64,000 nt of DNA from NCBI GenBank assembly GCA_965644295.1, contig CBFFRP010000094.1, forward strand, positions 62,001-126,000. The letters run 5' to 3'. Position numbers and translations under genes: made by a program. This document shows positions 21,601 to 34,100 of the stretch, piece by piece. Source of the stretch: Paraphysomonas bandaiensis. Taxonomy: Eukaryota; Chrysophyceae. The notes under the pieces were generated by a model. It made no database searches. It saw only the letters and a program-made list of their open reading frames with translations, and was not told the origin of the DNA. The stretch's first letter is position 1; each line of letters opens with the position of its first letter.

Positions 21601-24237
21601 AGCACGATGGAATCTTTCTCTACGAGCGATTTCTTCGGGGGGAAGGATACGCCTGTTATCGCTATCACTCAAGTGGCGCGACGACTTAAGCTTCGGGTTA
21701 TAGCCAAGTTGCTCATGTACAAAATCTTCCGGTTGTATGGGCCCAATGTTAATCTTACGTAGTGCAGAAGTAAGATTCGTGATCGTCATCGTTCCATCTC
21801 CATATCCACACACTGCCCGTACGATAAGATTTTTAGGGAAATTATGTTTAGGGGCTGCGAAATCAGATGTGACTTCCGAACCACGAGATGACTCTTCAGC
21901 ACTTTTCGCTTCAGTAGGACACGAATTCACAGTGCTGCATTCATCTTCATCACAGTCATCCTCGTCGTATTCCTCGAAATGAATTACCATACGCTTAACT
22001 TCAGCGGTGCGTCTGAGAAAGAGCTGCGCTTTATGGCGCTGGAATGGTTTCGCACGTGCTCCACTTTCTCCGCCCTCATCGTCGCTGTCTTCATGTTCGC
22101 CATTCTCTTCATAGTCTTCTTCTTCTTCAATGTTATCAGATAAATGAGTTTCCAAACGCCACAACTCCATGCGTTGATTGGACGCCAAGGTCTCGAGAGA
22201 TATCACAGAAAAGTGTTTCGAATTATCGACCACAAGTAGAAGTGGGTAACTGCCAATGAAATCTATCCTTCCGATTTCAGAGTTGTTTCCACTGGCGTTA
22301 GGAATAATATACATAGGTGTCATGTAAGTATAGTCCCATAAAATCAGAAGGCCCATACAGTCCACAGTAACAACAAGACCCAGGGCATAAGAATACGCCA
22401 TGCACAGGATATCACTGCAGACACTTCCCCGTGGTATGCGCATCTCTCTGAGAACATAGTCAGGGGAAGTGTGATCTGCATTGTCATCCAATATATATAT
22501 GTCTGAGTTCTCAGCGAGAACCAAGACATTTTTGTCTGGTGAGTATATGATAGACTTTATAGGGCTAATAAAAGGTGGATACGTCTTTAATGTCACACCA
22601 TTAAGGCAATTCATATACCGTATTACCCCATTGGAGTCGCCGAGTATCATGCGTCTACCTCTGTCATCTAGAATGCCACATGTCACTCTTGCATGTTGGC
22701 CAACCAGCTTATTTATTGATTTGTACTGATATGCGTTGGCAGCACTCCAGAATATAATATCGTGAGTGTGAATGGTGTATACTGAGAGCAGGTCATGGCT
22801 ATATAGGGTGCACACTGGAGCAGACTCCTGTATACTGCAGTCCCGCAGCTTGAACACGTGTTGCCTACGCCCTCCACCAAGAAATATAGCACCATGTAGT
22901 GCATTAAAGTTATATGGTAGGTTTGTTAGCATATCAAATGTGCGCAGTCGGTCTTCTGGAGCGTCGTAGCTGTCAATCTGCCTACTCGTAGGGGTCGCAC
23001 CGGGGGTGTTTTTGGATATGTCCCACCACCTCACTGTGCCCCGCTCATCTAGAGTGGCACATCTCTCCAAACTCTCCGATGCTACTATTCGAGTAACACA
23101 CGACGAGTGCCCATGAAGGTAAAATAGTGGTCTATTGATAGCGGCCTCCAGGTCCCATACTATCACAGAGTAATCATAACCTCCGGCCAACAAGAAGCTT
23201 TTCCCACCAAAGGCAAGACACTCCACACCGGCTGAATGACCCGTCCTTACAGACACATAATCTAGTGATGCGAGATCCCACAGTACCACCGTTTTGTCCA
23301 GAGAGGCAGAAACGAGGAACTTGGCGACATCTGTGTCGACGGCGAGAATATCGCGCACATAATCCGTGTGTCGAGTTAACTCCTGGTGATCTGTCAATTC
23401 TGCATGACCATTGTTCCCTATTGGGACAAACAACCAGTGGTGGATCTTATTGCTGGTGCCAATTGCAAATAATCGAGTAGGACGGTTGTGCGCGCTCCGC
23501 CAGCATATTTTATGGCAAGGATAGGACAACGCAGTCTTTCCGATATGGTCAATTGTCTCCACTGAATAGTTGGACCGAGAAAGAAACTTAAAGAACTCAA
23601 CTTGCATATCACTACGAAGGACTGCTAATATGTCTCCTGCATCAAGGTATGCCATATGTAATACAGACATCATCTTTTCCCCAGGCAAATACTGGCTCAG
23701 AGGACGTTCCGAACCCACCAAGTGAAGAGTATAGCACAGGGAAGTAAAAGACGGCGCACACTTTTCGTCTGGCGAGTACAACTGAATGTCATGACCCACT
23801 CCCATTAAATACTTTCCGAGAGCAGGAACAGTCATGGAGCTGACGACAGGATTCCGTACAGCAGCAGACTGGACCTGTCGAGTAAGAATGTGAGTGTATT
23901 CCTCATTCTTCTTTCGCTCTTCCTCCTGCACCACACAATCGAGAATAAACATCACAAACTCCTCCCATTCCATATATCCATCTCCATTGATATCAACAAG
24001 ATGAAAGAAGTCGATCAAGTCTGCCACCATAAGCATCATATCGTTGAAGTCCAGCAGCTCCATGTTGCTGATAACCGCAACGAGAAAATCCGGTAAGCAT
24101 AATCCGTTCGGGTTCTCTTGAAATCTTGATCGAAGAGTCGACAGATTGTCTGTCGGTATCTTCATCATGATAGCGGACGACACCGAGGCGAATGACTCAT
24201 ACTTCTGAGTCTTGGCTTCGTCCTGTTGTGCAGCCAT
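18622..24237 (-). CDS. Large EF-hand/WD40-repeat protein of the ciliary WDR49 (CFAP337) type, intronless
   Basis: Single 1871-residue frame starting MAAQQDEAKTQ. An EF-hand near 72-100 has DINGDGYMEWEEF as its calcium loop. About 260-780 holds a WD40 beta-propeller array (VSASLDKTVVLWDLASLDYV; LLAGGYDYSVIVWDLEA; RCATLDERGTVRWWDIS; LVVTVDCMGLLILWDYTYM). A later blade, ILTASEDCSIQMWNIDA, lies near 910. A long charged region at about 960-1640 has basic clusters (KKLKRRRKKRSK). The C-terminus carries paired EF-hands: DYFDVDNSGTVDRNEI and DEGDADHNDELDFDEF. EF-hand plus WD40 is the layout of WDR49/WDR64-type proteins of motile cilia, where calcium sensing on axonemal microtubules is proposed. The absence of any intron in 5.6 kb is striking beside neighbours with many. 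Confidence 0.85.
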   Translation of the reverse strand: MAAQQDEAKTQKYESFASVSSAIMMKIPTDNLSTLRSRFQENPNGLCLPDFLVAVISNMELLDFNDMMLMVADLIDFFHLVDINGDGYMEWEEFVMFILDCVVQEEERKKNEEYTHILTRQVQSAAVRNPVVSSMTVPALGKYLMGVGHDIQLYSPDEKCAPSFTSLCYTLHLVGSERPLSQYLPGEKMMSVLHMAYLDAGDILAVLRSDMQVEFFKFLSRSNYSVETIDHIGKTALSYPCHKICWRSAHNRPTRLFAIGTSNKIHHWLFVPIGNNGHAELTDHQELTRHTDYVRDILAVDTDVAKFLVSASLDKTVVLWDLASLDYVSVRTGHSAGVECLAFGGKSFLLAGGYDYSVIVWDLEAAINRPLFYLHGHSSCVTRIVASESLERCATLDERGTVRWWDISKNTPGATPTSRQIDSYDAPEDRLRTFDMLTNLPYNFNALHGAIFLGGGRRQHVFKLRDCSIQESAPVCTLYSHDLLSVYTIHTHDIIFWSAANAYQYKSINKLVGQHARVTCGILDDRGRRMILGDSNGVIRYMNCLNGVTLKTYPPFISPIKSIIYSPDKNVLVLAENSDIYILDDNADHTSPDYVLREMRIPRGSVCSDILCMAYSYALGLVVTVDCMGLLILWDYTYMTPMYIIPNASGNNSEIGRIDFIGSYPLLLVVDNSKHFSVISLETLASNQRMELWRLETHLSDNIEEEEDYEENGEHEDSDDEGGESGARAKPFQRHKAQLFLRRTAEVKRMVIHFEEYDEDDCDEDECSTVNSCPTEAKSAEESSRGSEVTSDFAAPKHNFPKNLIVRAVCGYGDGTMTITNLTSALRKINIGPIQPEDFVHEQLGYNPKLKSSRHLSDSDNRRILPPEEIARRERFHRATLEVVWRPHTGPLVSLSIVGEHDWILTASEDCSIQMWNIDARFCGLLTRGSAMDKLFRKAWRNPEDMQLRRMRRIAIAQRWVSDLNLDQVVTERRNSTDVVSAHSLQLKTVKEVKPPRPRTTLTDARDLEKLLKEEDPFGELSQSGSLMSEQMQQSMKKIKGFPDRTRVLCQLSGQMTYDPSKKDIARMQLQHSSTLPAIKNSSGRGKKLKRRRKKRSKVRMPSLTSSVENAEDRKYLETIKIADACLQKSSQQQSQKPISTEVGNWHYRSEMAAIEAQDPANWDITSDNRLRSMYENLHREIEKRGVVFDQSKIIESKIRHLCPDGKMEEYLEYLRNSQATRIAARRKRKRKGKDQAVASSAQVDIYQYQDGEVVAVSQQHITQSRSEEAILAASRVGVMEDDDVVANDDDFAGEDISDLTSVKDAASCDGRNDENTTPKIQTDPKPQAIKSAMKSKSGTIVTPSASREVDFAVAPDNEFPRADVKHDGEPDVTPSLDEEVRVSRVVTSYSNSPSRQMVTPSTSLDANMADAPPEQSPEQRGIENLSRSLSRVVMPQSLSHEATNPGSSRIPFSRSPSRQQSKTFNPTSPLNRELSKSRSTPFIRLNSQMSCGPDGAIETRAEAARRHTQELLEEFDRRMEKSETEFRKADRNRKRNSKRASARALRNAQKSIGNQATSLTVPKKDTFEEMLLLGQQQQRAESNWVRKVRQSLVGDKVDFDIMGISTKEKNEDKCVARKQTSVRLFQSHTTLNERTAEDKLRARQSFGPYKAAELLQFFEVFKSLPKRDLTGTDIVLTASTASRVEELKESPDGTTGCVALHDLLRHKYVRTRPHFKISLEKNLVSNKGGGIMHSTLFITLQRALMQMCPLMTATERKDCVKYFGLPRDETSADKVVVYSAREIKQLRQIFDYFDVDNSGTVDRNEIKNAINRDQIAAVTGSDNLRGSDYVIETGVDDDTIASMVDEGDADHNDELDFDEFVTLFGDTFRS

Positions 24238-24710
24238 CCTCGTTTATCACATCCTCAAACACACACACGCATCAGTAAATGTAATGACAGCGAATCCGAT
24301 CAGACACTATCACAATGTGAGTATGTTTAAGGGCCCGTTAGTGGTGCGTTCATCAAGCGCTGAGCATCCTCAGCGTGCGTGTAGATGCAGCAGACCTGCA
24401 GCAGTTATAACTACAGCATACACAATACACACGTATACCGTATACCGTATACCGTATACCGGGATACTGCTGTACAATGACGGTATACTGTACTACAGTC
24501 GTTTAAAAAAAACGATCCATGTATTCGTGCCGTATACCGGTATACCGTATAAACACATTCTGGCCAATCACATTCGTGGATGTGTTCTGCACGCAGGAAT
24601 TGTTCAGTGTGCGTGTGGGGGACTGACTGAAGATTGCAGATATGCATGTCAAGCCCAGAATACACACACACACAGTCCTCTCCGGTCCGATAATATACTT
24701 ATTTGAGACT
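24238..24710. promoter_or_regulatory. Divergent intergenic region with a tandem GTATACC repeat
   Basis: This 473-bp gap separates the WD40 gene from the aspartoacylase-like gene. It contains CGTATACCGTATACCGTATA near 24432 as about four 7-base units, a further GCCGTATACCGGTATACCGT near 24528, and CAGCAGACCTGCAGCAG near 24388. Both promoters must lie here. Confidence 0.5.
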
Positions 24711-26021
24711 ATGAGTTCCGCTAGAAGCACAGAATGTGTTGATTTAGTTTGTTCCAGCCCCGGCACTAGGCGGCATGTGAAGATTCACACGTGGGGTCGA
24801 CCAGGGGCATACAGAGTGTACATTCAGGCTTCCCTTCACGCAGTACGCACACTACTTTCTGTCGTTGTGCATCTGATGTGTTTCTGTAGGATGAGATACC
24901 TGGACTCCTTGTAGCGAACCACCTCATGAAGCTGCTGGATGATGCAAACCTGCGGAAGGAGATTGTTGGCGAGGTTGTTATTGTCCCGTTTGCAAATCCT
25001 ATTGGTCTATCACAGCAACTGAACGGGCATCACTTGGGGAGATTTTGCTTCGAAACGGGACAGAACTTCAATCGTGACTGGATCGACTGTACCGACACTG
25101 TCGCAGAGGCTGTTACTGGAAAACTAACGGCTGATGCCGCTGAAAACATCAAAATGATCCGACAGGCAATATATGACTGTGTATCTCAAAAAGAAGCTCT
25201 TGAGGAGGATGTATATTTGAAGAAATTATTGTTAGAGAGAGCATGCGTCTCAGATGTGTGTCTGGATCTCCATTGTGACGGTGATGCCGTGCTTCATATG
25301 TACACCCACGATAGATTATGGCCGCAGCTTGCTGACCTAAGTCAGGAAATTGGCACCGAGTGTCAAATTGTGGACTCTGACTCAGGGGGTAACTGCTTCG
25401 ATGAAGCATGTATGAACATATGGGCCCGTCTAGCAGACAAGTTCCCGACTTTCCCAATACCGATGGGATGTGAAGCCTCTACAGTGGAGCTAAGAGGACA
25501 GGATTTGGTAAGCTACCGCACTAGCAACGTATATGTATAAGTATTGTAGTATGTGTCAATAAAAGTCATATGACGAAAATTCTCGTTTTTACAAATTATA
25601 GGTGTATGATGACATCGCCCGCACCGATGCCTTAGCTTTGTATCGATTTTTACAGCGCCGCGGAGTGGTCTTGTGCTCTCCCTATTCACCTCCGTACACT
25701 TACTTCTCTACGCCACCCGCTCTTGAAATTACAGTTCGTTCCCCCTCGCCCCTCACCGCAGTTGATATGGTGAAGTCTCCTTGTGCTGGGGTAGTAGCTT
25801 GGTTGGTACGGCCTGGTGCAGAAGTCGTTGAAGGCCAAGTACTTGGAGAAATAGTAAACGTGGATGACGTAGATGCACCCAGAGTGGCGGTAGTTAGCCG
25901 GACGACTGGGATCGTGTTCGGTATGAGGAACCACAAACTGGTTCGCCCCGGTCAGATTATAATAAAAGTGGCTGGTACAGTTCCCCTTCCCTGGCGATCC
26001 GGGAAATTGCTAACGTCATAG
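24711..26021 (+). CDS. Succinylglutamate desuccinylase/aspartoacylase-family zinc deacylase
   Basis: Three exons: 24711-24842, 24890-25507 and 25602-26021. Introns are 47 and 94 bases, all phase 0, giving 389 residues. The family signature ASLHADEIPG is created by the first splice (Zn ligands His43 and Glu46). Next comes VIVPFANPIGLSQ, the Arg-containing FNRDWID segment, and the third ligand in DLHCDGDAVLHMY (His172). The catalytic-glutamate region is ASTVELRGQ near the end of exon 2. The C-terminal part (MVKSPCAGVVAWLVRPGAEV, then GEIVNVDD) resembles the lipoyl-like beta-barrel typical of the bacterial-type subgroup. These enzymes hydrolyse N-acyl amino-acid amides; the exact substrate cannot be told. 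No signal peptide is seen, so a cytosolic location is likely. Confidence 0.88.
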
Positions 26022-29000
26022 TACTGTAGGTGATGTAGCCGATTGTGATATTTAATAGCTCCTTCAAGTTAAGAACTATAGCTGTTGTCAGGTTGTACTG
26101 TTCTGACTATGCTGTAAATACATTTAGACAAACCAAGTACAATTTCATATTTACATTGCTATCGTAGTCCCTAAAAACGAAGAGAGGGTAAAAATTGCAC
26201 ATTTTCCCCTTTCCTCGTTTTTTCCACAAACTTTTCGAAGAAGGTAGATATAATTTCATTCCGTTGATGGTAGTATTAAACACCGCAAATATTTGATGTT
26301 CCTACTGTGGTATAAGTATATTACCCATCATATGGAGTCGTATTTTAAAGTCACTGGTCGTAAATATTCGAGGTCGGGTAATTTAAGAATTAAAATTTCT
26401 CTTGATGAACACAATCGTCTGCACTTTTTTCACCGCTATTTTACAGTTCATATGTAGGAAATATTGCTACAAATTATAATATTTTAAACGAAATAAAATT
26501 TTGTGCTTCAGTACATGCTTCAACTTCATTTTAAAGCAAAGGACGGTGTAATGGACCCATTAGTTTCCGGTGGTAGCTGCTTCCTTCGCTTTTAATATTT
26601 CGGTGATTGTTATTGATTTTTCTTCTTTGTTAGCTTACTTACATCACAAGTACTAGTTCACAGGTTTGCGTAACGTATAATTAGCAATTAATTAGTGACA
26701 GGTATTAAACAATAGTAATTGCTACCAAATCCTGCTAGTTCACATGTTGTATTCTTTGGTATATTCTGAAGTTTTCCAAGTTCCTTTTGGCGACCTACTT
26801 TAGTTCCATAATATTAGTTAATATCACATATTGCGCTAAGTTCTTGCACTGAAGCCTATTTATAGCGTTCCTCATTCCTATAGAAAAGATAAAATACATT
26901 TCATGTATAATGTATAATTTATTTAAAGCAGTATGTTTTTGTTCTTGAGGCTCGTATTATGCAGAACAGAACTACATTACACTGAAAATACTTATATTGA
27001 AAGTCTTTTTATTTAGCAATAGGCGTTAGAAACCTGCATGTAGTGGCTAGTTGAATGCTAGACATACTATTTAGACCTCTATCCATAACTAAGCAGCACA
27101 AATTCTATTATCCTACTATTTAGCGCTACAGAAGCTGCTTGTGCGTCGCCGCAAGCACCAAGGTGCATCCCACTTCCGTTCTTAAGGTTGATTGAGAGTT
27201 TCGCCCTGATCGTGTGTCCTAGGACTCACTGGTGCGTGTTGTCAGGGGGTCTCCCCTTGGGATGAGATTCCACAAGGCTCTAAGGTACAGGGTTCTGTAT
27301 TAAGGTCTTGAGTGTACCGAGTGCTAGATGTGTGTGCTGAGAGGTGGGTGGTGTGGTGGAATGTGGCGTTGTGTTTGGGCGTCAGGCATAGGTGGAGTTG
27401 CCGTAGACGGCATCGTTGTCACTGAAAATGCTTTATATCATGTATAAAGTATTTTAGTGTGTTTCTTTTGTATTGTACAGACCAAAACGACATCATGGCA
27501 GGTTTTGTTTCTTTAGTCAACAATCATTATACTGTCTTCAAGATATATTTAATCATATAAGCGTTATCATTCTAACGTCATCAATCATTACCTAATAATA
27601 TATCAACTCTTAACGATGTGGCGATCGGCGTCGATGATACACACTTCAAACTACACGGTACAGCAAACACTGTATATAATGGCAAAGCAAAAATTCCTAA
27701 TCTTAATATGTTATCACAGCATATCTACACTACTCAGTCCATTAAACGGCATTATATACACTCATTGAGGCTGAATTCACTGCATAATGGGAAAACTATA
27801 CCCGTAGGTGGAAGAAGTGTAGGACTATGGATGTCCATACTAGCTCGTCGAATAAATGCGCATAATTGCAAAATAAGAGGTGAAAGTCAAATATCAAGAA
27901 AGTTCATGATTCAGTAAACTGGAGGGTGTGTGGGGCCATTTTGTGCAACAAGAAGGCGCAATACGGAACATCCCCCTACTATGGCCTGCTTATATTTATA
28001 AGCAGAAGTGGAATTCAAATCTCGTCTTATTTAAGCAACTGATCTCTTATATACGTGTCACAGTGAACTCAGGAGCGAAGAATGATTGCAATCTATGAAG
28101 TAAACCTCCGCCAAAACATATGGAAGCTGAATTCCACTCTATTATGATAAGTGAGAGATATTCAGCGTACACTCGAGGGACAATGAAACGACACCATACA
28201 TATCTCTACATATTAGCAGCACAACACACTCATCACTATCACTGTCATCACAATGAACATACTGTGTATCGACAGAAACTCATTCTCTCATATGTAGCGG
28301 TATATATGCCACAAATGCAGCAGTACTGCACACTTCACTTCACTTCACTGATATGAATGGACTGGATATGACAAGACGATCATGTTCATGATAACTGCTC
28401 TGATAGGAATCTAACGGACTCCTACCACACAAGTCCAGAAAAATGAATTCTGTTTTTTTGTATGGGAGTGTGTGTAGGAGGGGGTTGAAGTGGAGATATT
28501 CTGGTCTGCAGAATTCAGCGTTTATGTACGTGATTCAGCGTTAATGTACGTCCCTCTTAACGACCATATCGAGCGTATGGCTGCATAAAAGTACTTATAT
28601 ATATATAGTCTTGTAGAGGACTCTTATTACTACTATGTGCCTTACTGACAATATCTACCGTGTGTAATCAGGTCAGTATTCCCAGTGAATAAGCGAACGT
28701 CATGAAATAACAAATATGTTCCAGTGGCCACCATAAGGCGCGATGACAATACCTAAGAACTGTTTAAGTATCGATATTAGGCAGTCTAATATGCCCTACC
28801 TCTCATTGGGTGGCTTCATACTCCACTACGGTTGCCACAAAGGTGTCTGGTATTACACTTACCAGGGTCAGTCAGAGCAGTGTAAATTGATTGATGATAA
28901 TTAGAATTGTTGTAGTTTCATAGAGATGTGCACAAACCGGTGATGTGGGAGTGCTTAATTCCTGTCAGTTGTTGTTTTTGCGATCCGAGCCAGGAAATGC

Positions 29001-31138
29001 ATTGACTGTGGCCACTGCCTTCGAATTGATTGGCAATCGAAGCAAGCCTTTGTAGTGCTACAGTTGAGAGACGTGTTGATGCGTATGCCGAACGGCAATG
29101 TCAGTGATGCCGTCAAATTACTTTTTAATGTTTGCATGTGTTGAAACGTTAAATATCGGGATGTACCAAAACCTTCATAAGATCAATTAGAAGCATATAT
29201 ATCGAGAGGACAAAACAAGAGTTATTATTGATAGTGATCCAAGTCAAGAACTATCCAGTATCAAGAATTATAGTCCAAAGCTTCATGGAATGTACAACTT
29301 GTGAAAGGTTTAAACTTGGCACAAAGGTGTACATGAATTTCTAAATGAGAAAGCAAAGAAATTAACTTCGATTAGTTTGGATATATATATTTTTAGTAAG
29401 CCAATCTTGCCTATGATTATTATTTCCGTAATTAAGTGTTTGAATCATCGCTTGGGGGTGTTGAAGTGCTGTCCGAGAAAGTTTCCGGTAGTTTTAATAT
29501 TCATAGATTTTGTAGTGCGTATGTATTGAGTTATATCCACACATTAAACTACAACCAACTCCATAATGGGGTAATAATATAATAAAAGCATACAGGGGTA
29601 CTGAGGGAAGGTTGTAAGGCAATGAGGTAGCATACATGGGTGCCTTGGCTAGTGGCTATACCTAGGCAGTACGCAGAATTAGGAGAGAGGAGTGCATAAT
29701 ATTCAATTGTTATAATATATATATATATACATTTTCAAGATTATAAAAGCATTGTAGACATAGAATAGAGTGTACTTTGTAGCTTTGGTTTCCTCTGGGG
29801 GCGATATGGGGGCTGATGGGGTGGTGCATGTAAGTGCTTGTGATTGGGGTATAATGTACAATTAGTAGTTGGTGTGAAAAGAGTTTCCATACGTGTCAAC
29901 ATGTGTATAAAGCCAAAATATAGCTAAACATACAATGTTCATATTGTATACAATGTACTTGTCATGTTTTTCATCATCTGGAGGTCACCTAACAGCCTCT
30001 GGTGGTTGACATATAGAGGAGAACTATATCTGTATTGGAATAGTAAATTACAAGCTTATTATTATTATATCTTGGGTTACCTGCTGTCACAGTATATATA
30101 CTTATGATTTATATGTTTTTACGATATCTATGAAGGTGCACTCGGCTCAAGGGCTCACTGTGATGAATACTGGTGATATGCATATTAAGGGTGTGAGCGT
30201 GTGTCAATGTGTTTCAACTCTGTACATATTTTCATACTCTCACTATAGAAAAGATAAAAGTTATACGCTCTATGAGTATAAATATATATAGACTCCGTAT
30301 ATTTAAGTCAACTTTTGGCCTTCTACTGCTCTTCTTCTTCATAATTACCAGATCGCCTGCTTGCTCAATAAGATGCTTAATAACGACTGGAATAACCCAC
30401 TTAATGATGCCACGAATAAACCTCGTCTTATCTTTGCTTTAAAGGGTTGTGACATTGCTGTCTTATGTCGATATTGTCTTGTATTTGTTGCTATCTTTTA
30501 ATGTGTCTATCACGTCTTTTATCTCTTCCACAGATAGAGCTCCATTATTGGGGTAAACCGTATGCAATAAATTACCTTTTTTACATCTACCCTTTTCTTA
30601 ATAGAATGCTGTATTTTTAGGGTAAAATAGTAAAAATAGTAAAAATGGGAGAAAAAAATAAATTGCCGCCATCCTTTAATCTGAGGGTGTGGGGAATAGT
30701 GAGTGGTGATGATGAGTGAGAACTTTTCTCGTTTTTCTGGACTTGTCTGGTAGGACGGACAGCAGCTGGAGGATACAGCAGGCTACAGGCACAGGCTACT
30801 ACTGTACGGTATACAGCAGAATACTGTGATTGTTCAACTGCTGTAGGAATAGAATACTGTCGGTGTATAAAGCGGACACAGAGCGAGCCATCAGAGATCC
30901 TCCTTCGCTGCTGTTGGACCCGCCCATACCAACCCAACTGTCACACTGTCATGATGTCATGGTTTCGTGTGCCTGTCGTGTCTCATGTCTCGTGTAGCTG
31001 TAGCAGAGGGTCATCCTCCTGTGCAGTTATGAATGCTATCAATATTCAATAACAACTCGAGCGTGAGATAACCAGTGGGCTCTTACAGACACAGACACTG
31101 TCACAGTGGCGGGTTTATTGTCCTCGTTGTCGTCTGAT
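26022..31138. other. Gene-poor 5.1-kb AT-rich region
   Basis: No convincing gene was found. A GC-richer island at about 27111-27430 begins with the dispersed repeat also found at 13909. An AT dinucleotide run lies near 29715. Short frames at 27618-27917 (+) and 28955-29137 (-) lack recognisable motifs. The last 350 bases upstream of the FG-GAP gene contain ACGGTATACAGCAGAATACT near 30786, in keeping with a promoter region. Confidence 0.5.
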
Positions 31139-34100
31139 ATGCTCACTATCGGGGTTATTTTTTTATTGTTTGGGATTGCAGCCACTCAAACCGAACGAAG
31201 TTTCTGCAGATATATTTCACAGTCTCACTGCGTTGGCGGCTATCACTATTACAGTGACGGTGATGTGAGTGTCTTCTCTAATATCGTGAAATCATATTAT
31301 GCGATTCCTTATTTCGTGGATGTTGATGGTGATGGTGACCTAGACATTCTTGTAGGAGATTTTTATGGCAAGCTGTATGTATATCTCAATGTAGGGAATG
31401 TTACTTTTCCTCAATTTACGGATTTACCGGTTGAAGGAACTATTTTTGACAAGTACAATTCCAGTTATAATTTGCAAGCGCAGCCTATTATGGAAGATTT
31501 TAATGGTGATGGTTTGAGGGACCTTGTTGTTGGCTCTGCTGGAGGAATACACACCTTTATCAATACTGGAAACTCGAGTTCCCCTTTCTTCAACTTTGCA
31601 AACAGTTCAATCCATTGGTTCGATTATATTGTAAATGGTAGCTCCCACGCTTTTAAAGTGTCGGCATTTGACTTTGATAACGATGGGGATCTTGATATTT
31701 TGGTAAGTATTCACGATGATGCCGACGCTTGCACTGTGCATTACCACGAAAATATTGGTGATTCGCACACACCGTCATTTGTGGACAAAACATCCAATGT
31801 ATTCGACGAAGCACCACTTCGTGCTCCAGAACTTGGAGGCTGCAGTGCAACCGCCTCTGATGTGGACAACGACGGGGATCTGGACCTTGTGCTGCTGTCC
31901 AGTGACCAGGTTTTTTTGATCGAGAACACCCTCTCCGCTCTACATCCGCAGTGGGTACTCCGTGACGGCTCCTTAACCAATCCGTTTGCCTACTATACCT
32001 CAAATTCATTTCCTTCTGGTGGTGTGCAGGCCGTTGACCTGTACAATGTGGGAGTGGATACTTTTGTTGTGCCAACCTCTTCGAGCAGCACAACTTTTAA
32101 TCTTATACAGGCGTTTAAAATATCCTCAACAGTGTCGGAAGCTGTCTTCACTGAAAATCGAGATGAATCGAATCCATTCTCGGTACTATCTGTGGGCCGA
32201 TCAGCTATCATTAGTTTTGTTGATTTCGCTGGGGAAGGGAATTTGCTGCCCGACTGTGTGGTGTTCCAATCCATGTACAATATGGATACTTCTTATTATG
32301 ACAGCACTGTACACTATTATCGACCCATCAATGCTAGTGACAGCATCCCAGACTATACAGACTTAACCAATTCCGTGGACGAAAATCCCCTCTACAACGT
32401 TCATTTTCCTATGGCTTCTCTATCGGCGGCGGATTTCGACAATGATGGAGTAAGTATTCTATTTAGTAAATCATGCACGTAAGTTGTAAACATAGTTTCG
32501 TTTATCTAATCATCGCGCGCAGGATATGGACCTGGTATTGAATAGTTACAACGGCCTATCAATTGTTGAGAATCAGGGTACCTCGCCTGAGTCAGATGCA
32601 ACCTTCGACTTTCCGTTGATGAATTCTTTCAAATTTGACGACTCGAATTCCGTTTCATTCGCGTCTCCCCAGTTGGTGGACCTTGATGGAGATATGGACT
32701 TAGATCTTGTGGTGTGTGCACACTTGCGAGGTATACTCTTCGTTGAGAATATAGGAACATTAGCGAAGCCGGAGTGGAGGGAAGTGCCAAACGACGACAT
32801 TTCAAATCCCTTTGTCTTGTTGAATAACTTGAGTATACCCGAAGGCATCTCCTTCGATCGATGTGACCTGGCTTTTTGCGATATTGATAACGACGGTGAC
32901 TCAGATTTGGTGTTCGCCGAAAAAGGTGGGCTTGTGACACTCATGAAAAACAGTGGCACAGTGTCGAGTCCATTTTTTGAGTACACTCCTCCACAGTCAG
33001 AGGAAAATCCGTTTCGACATTACACCAGCCAGTCGGCCTCTTCAGAAATGTTAGTTGGGATAGCTTGCGGCGATGTCGATGGCGATGGCGACCCAGATAT
33101 TATCATAAGCGAAAATGAAGATCGTTTACTTTATCTGGAGAGCGTCCGCATAAACTCAAGCTTAGTACCTCAGTTCGAAACGCATAACTCCTCATCTCCG
33201 GGGTATAATTTACAAGGAATCGATGACGACATTGGCATTCCACGTTTAGTTGATTTTGACAATGACGGGGTCTTGGATTTGGTGTTCACCTACACTTCGG
33301 GCACCCGGCATTACCTGTCGTTTTATGTTGGGTTTCCACAGGACTCTCGCAGGCGCCAACTGAGTGACAAAGATGACGACAACTTGGTCTCTTCGTCTGG
33401 CTACTACTACTATTATTATGACTATGGTGATGATGATCCGCAGCCCAGTGCTCAACCTAGTGCATCTCCAACCATTCTTACTTCGTTTGCAAAGATCGAT
33501 CCTCTACTCTATTCACTCAACATTGATAATTCTCTTGCAGTTCGTCCAGCATTCGGCGACTTAAATGGCGACTCCGTAGCCGATATGATGGTTGGACTCG
33601 AATTCACGGGATGTGTTTTGTATTATGAAAGTGTGAATGGCCGTTTCGATGGCTATAATGTTGCCGATGCTAATAGGATAACAACGACTTCAGTCACAAC
33701 TGGTGATATCAATGGCGATGGCTTGATTGATCTAGCTTTTGGCGCCAGTAATGGAAATGTATATGTTTCTCTGAATGCAGGCGGGGCGCTACATGATGCT
33801 TTCCCTGAGAAACTCGCAGTTTTAGTTAGCTTAGGCTTTCCTGTAGTTGAACTGATAGACGTTGATGACGATGGTGACTTGGACATATGTGTTTTATCAG
33901 ATCCAAACTTCCGAATATTTGAAAACACGGGTAACCACACAGCCTTCGTGTACAGTTCTCTGAACCAAATTGAAATGGCAAGCGCAGTTGAGGTGTCGGA
34001 CACTCAATCATTTGTATTTCGGGATATCGACCGAGATGGGGATGTCGATATTTTGTTGGGATTATCAAATGGGGGTGTTGAATTGTATTCCAACAATCGT

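Noticed and set aside
27618-27917. 99-codon + strand frame in the gene-poor region
   Set aside because: No recognisable domain, AT-driven composition, and no splice partners; left out as unsupported.
28955-29137. 60-codon frame with residues loosely like retroelement sequence
   Set aside because: Too short, and both strands are open here; nothing specific enough to name an element.
30617-30937. 106-codon minus-strand frame upstream of the FG-GAP gene
   Set aside because: Low-complexity composition, lies in a promoter-like region, no domain or splice partner seen.
31106-31138. GTG-initiated extension of the FG-GAP protein
   Set aside because: The ATG at 31139 places the signal peptide at the very N-terminus; a GTG start in a eukaryotic gene is unlikely.
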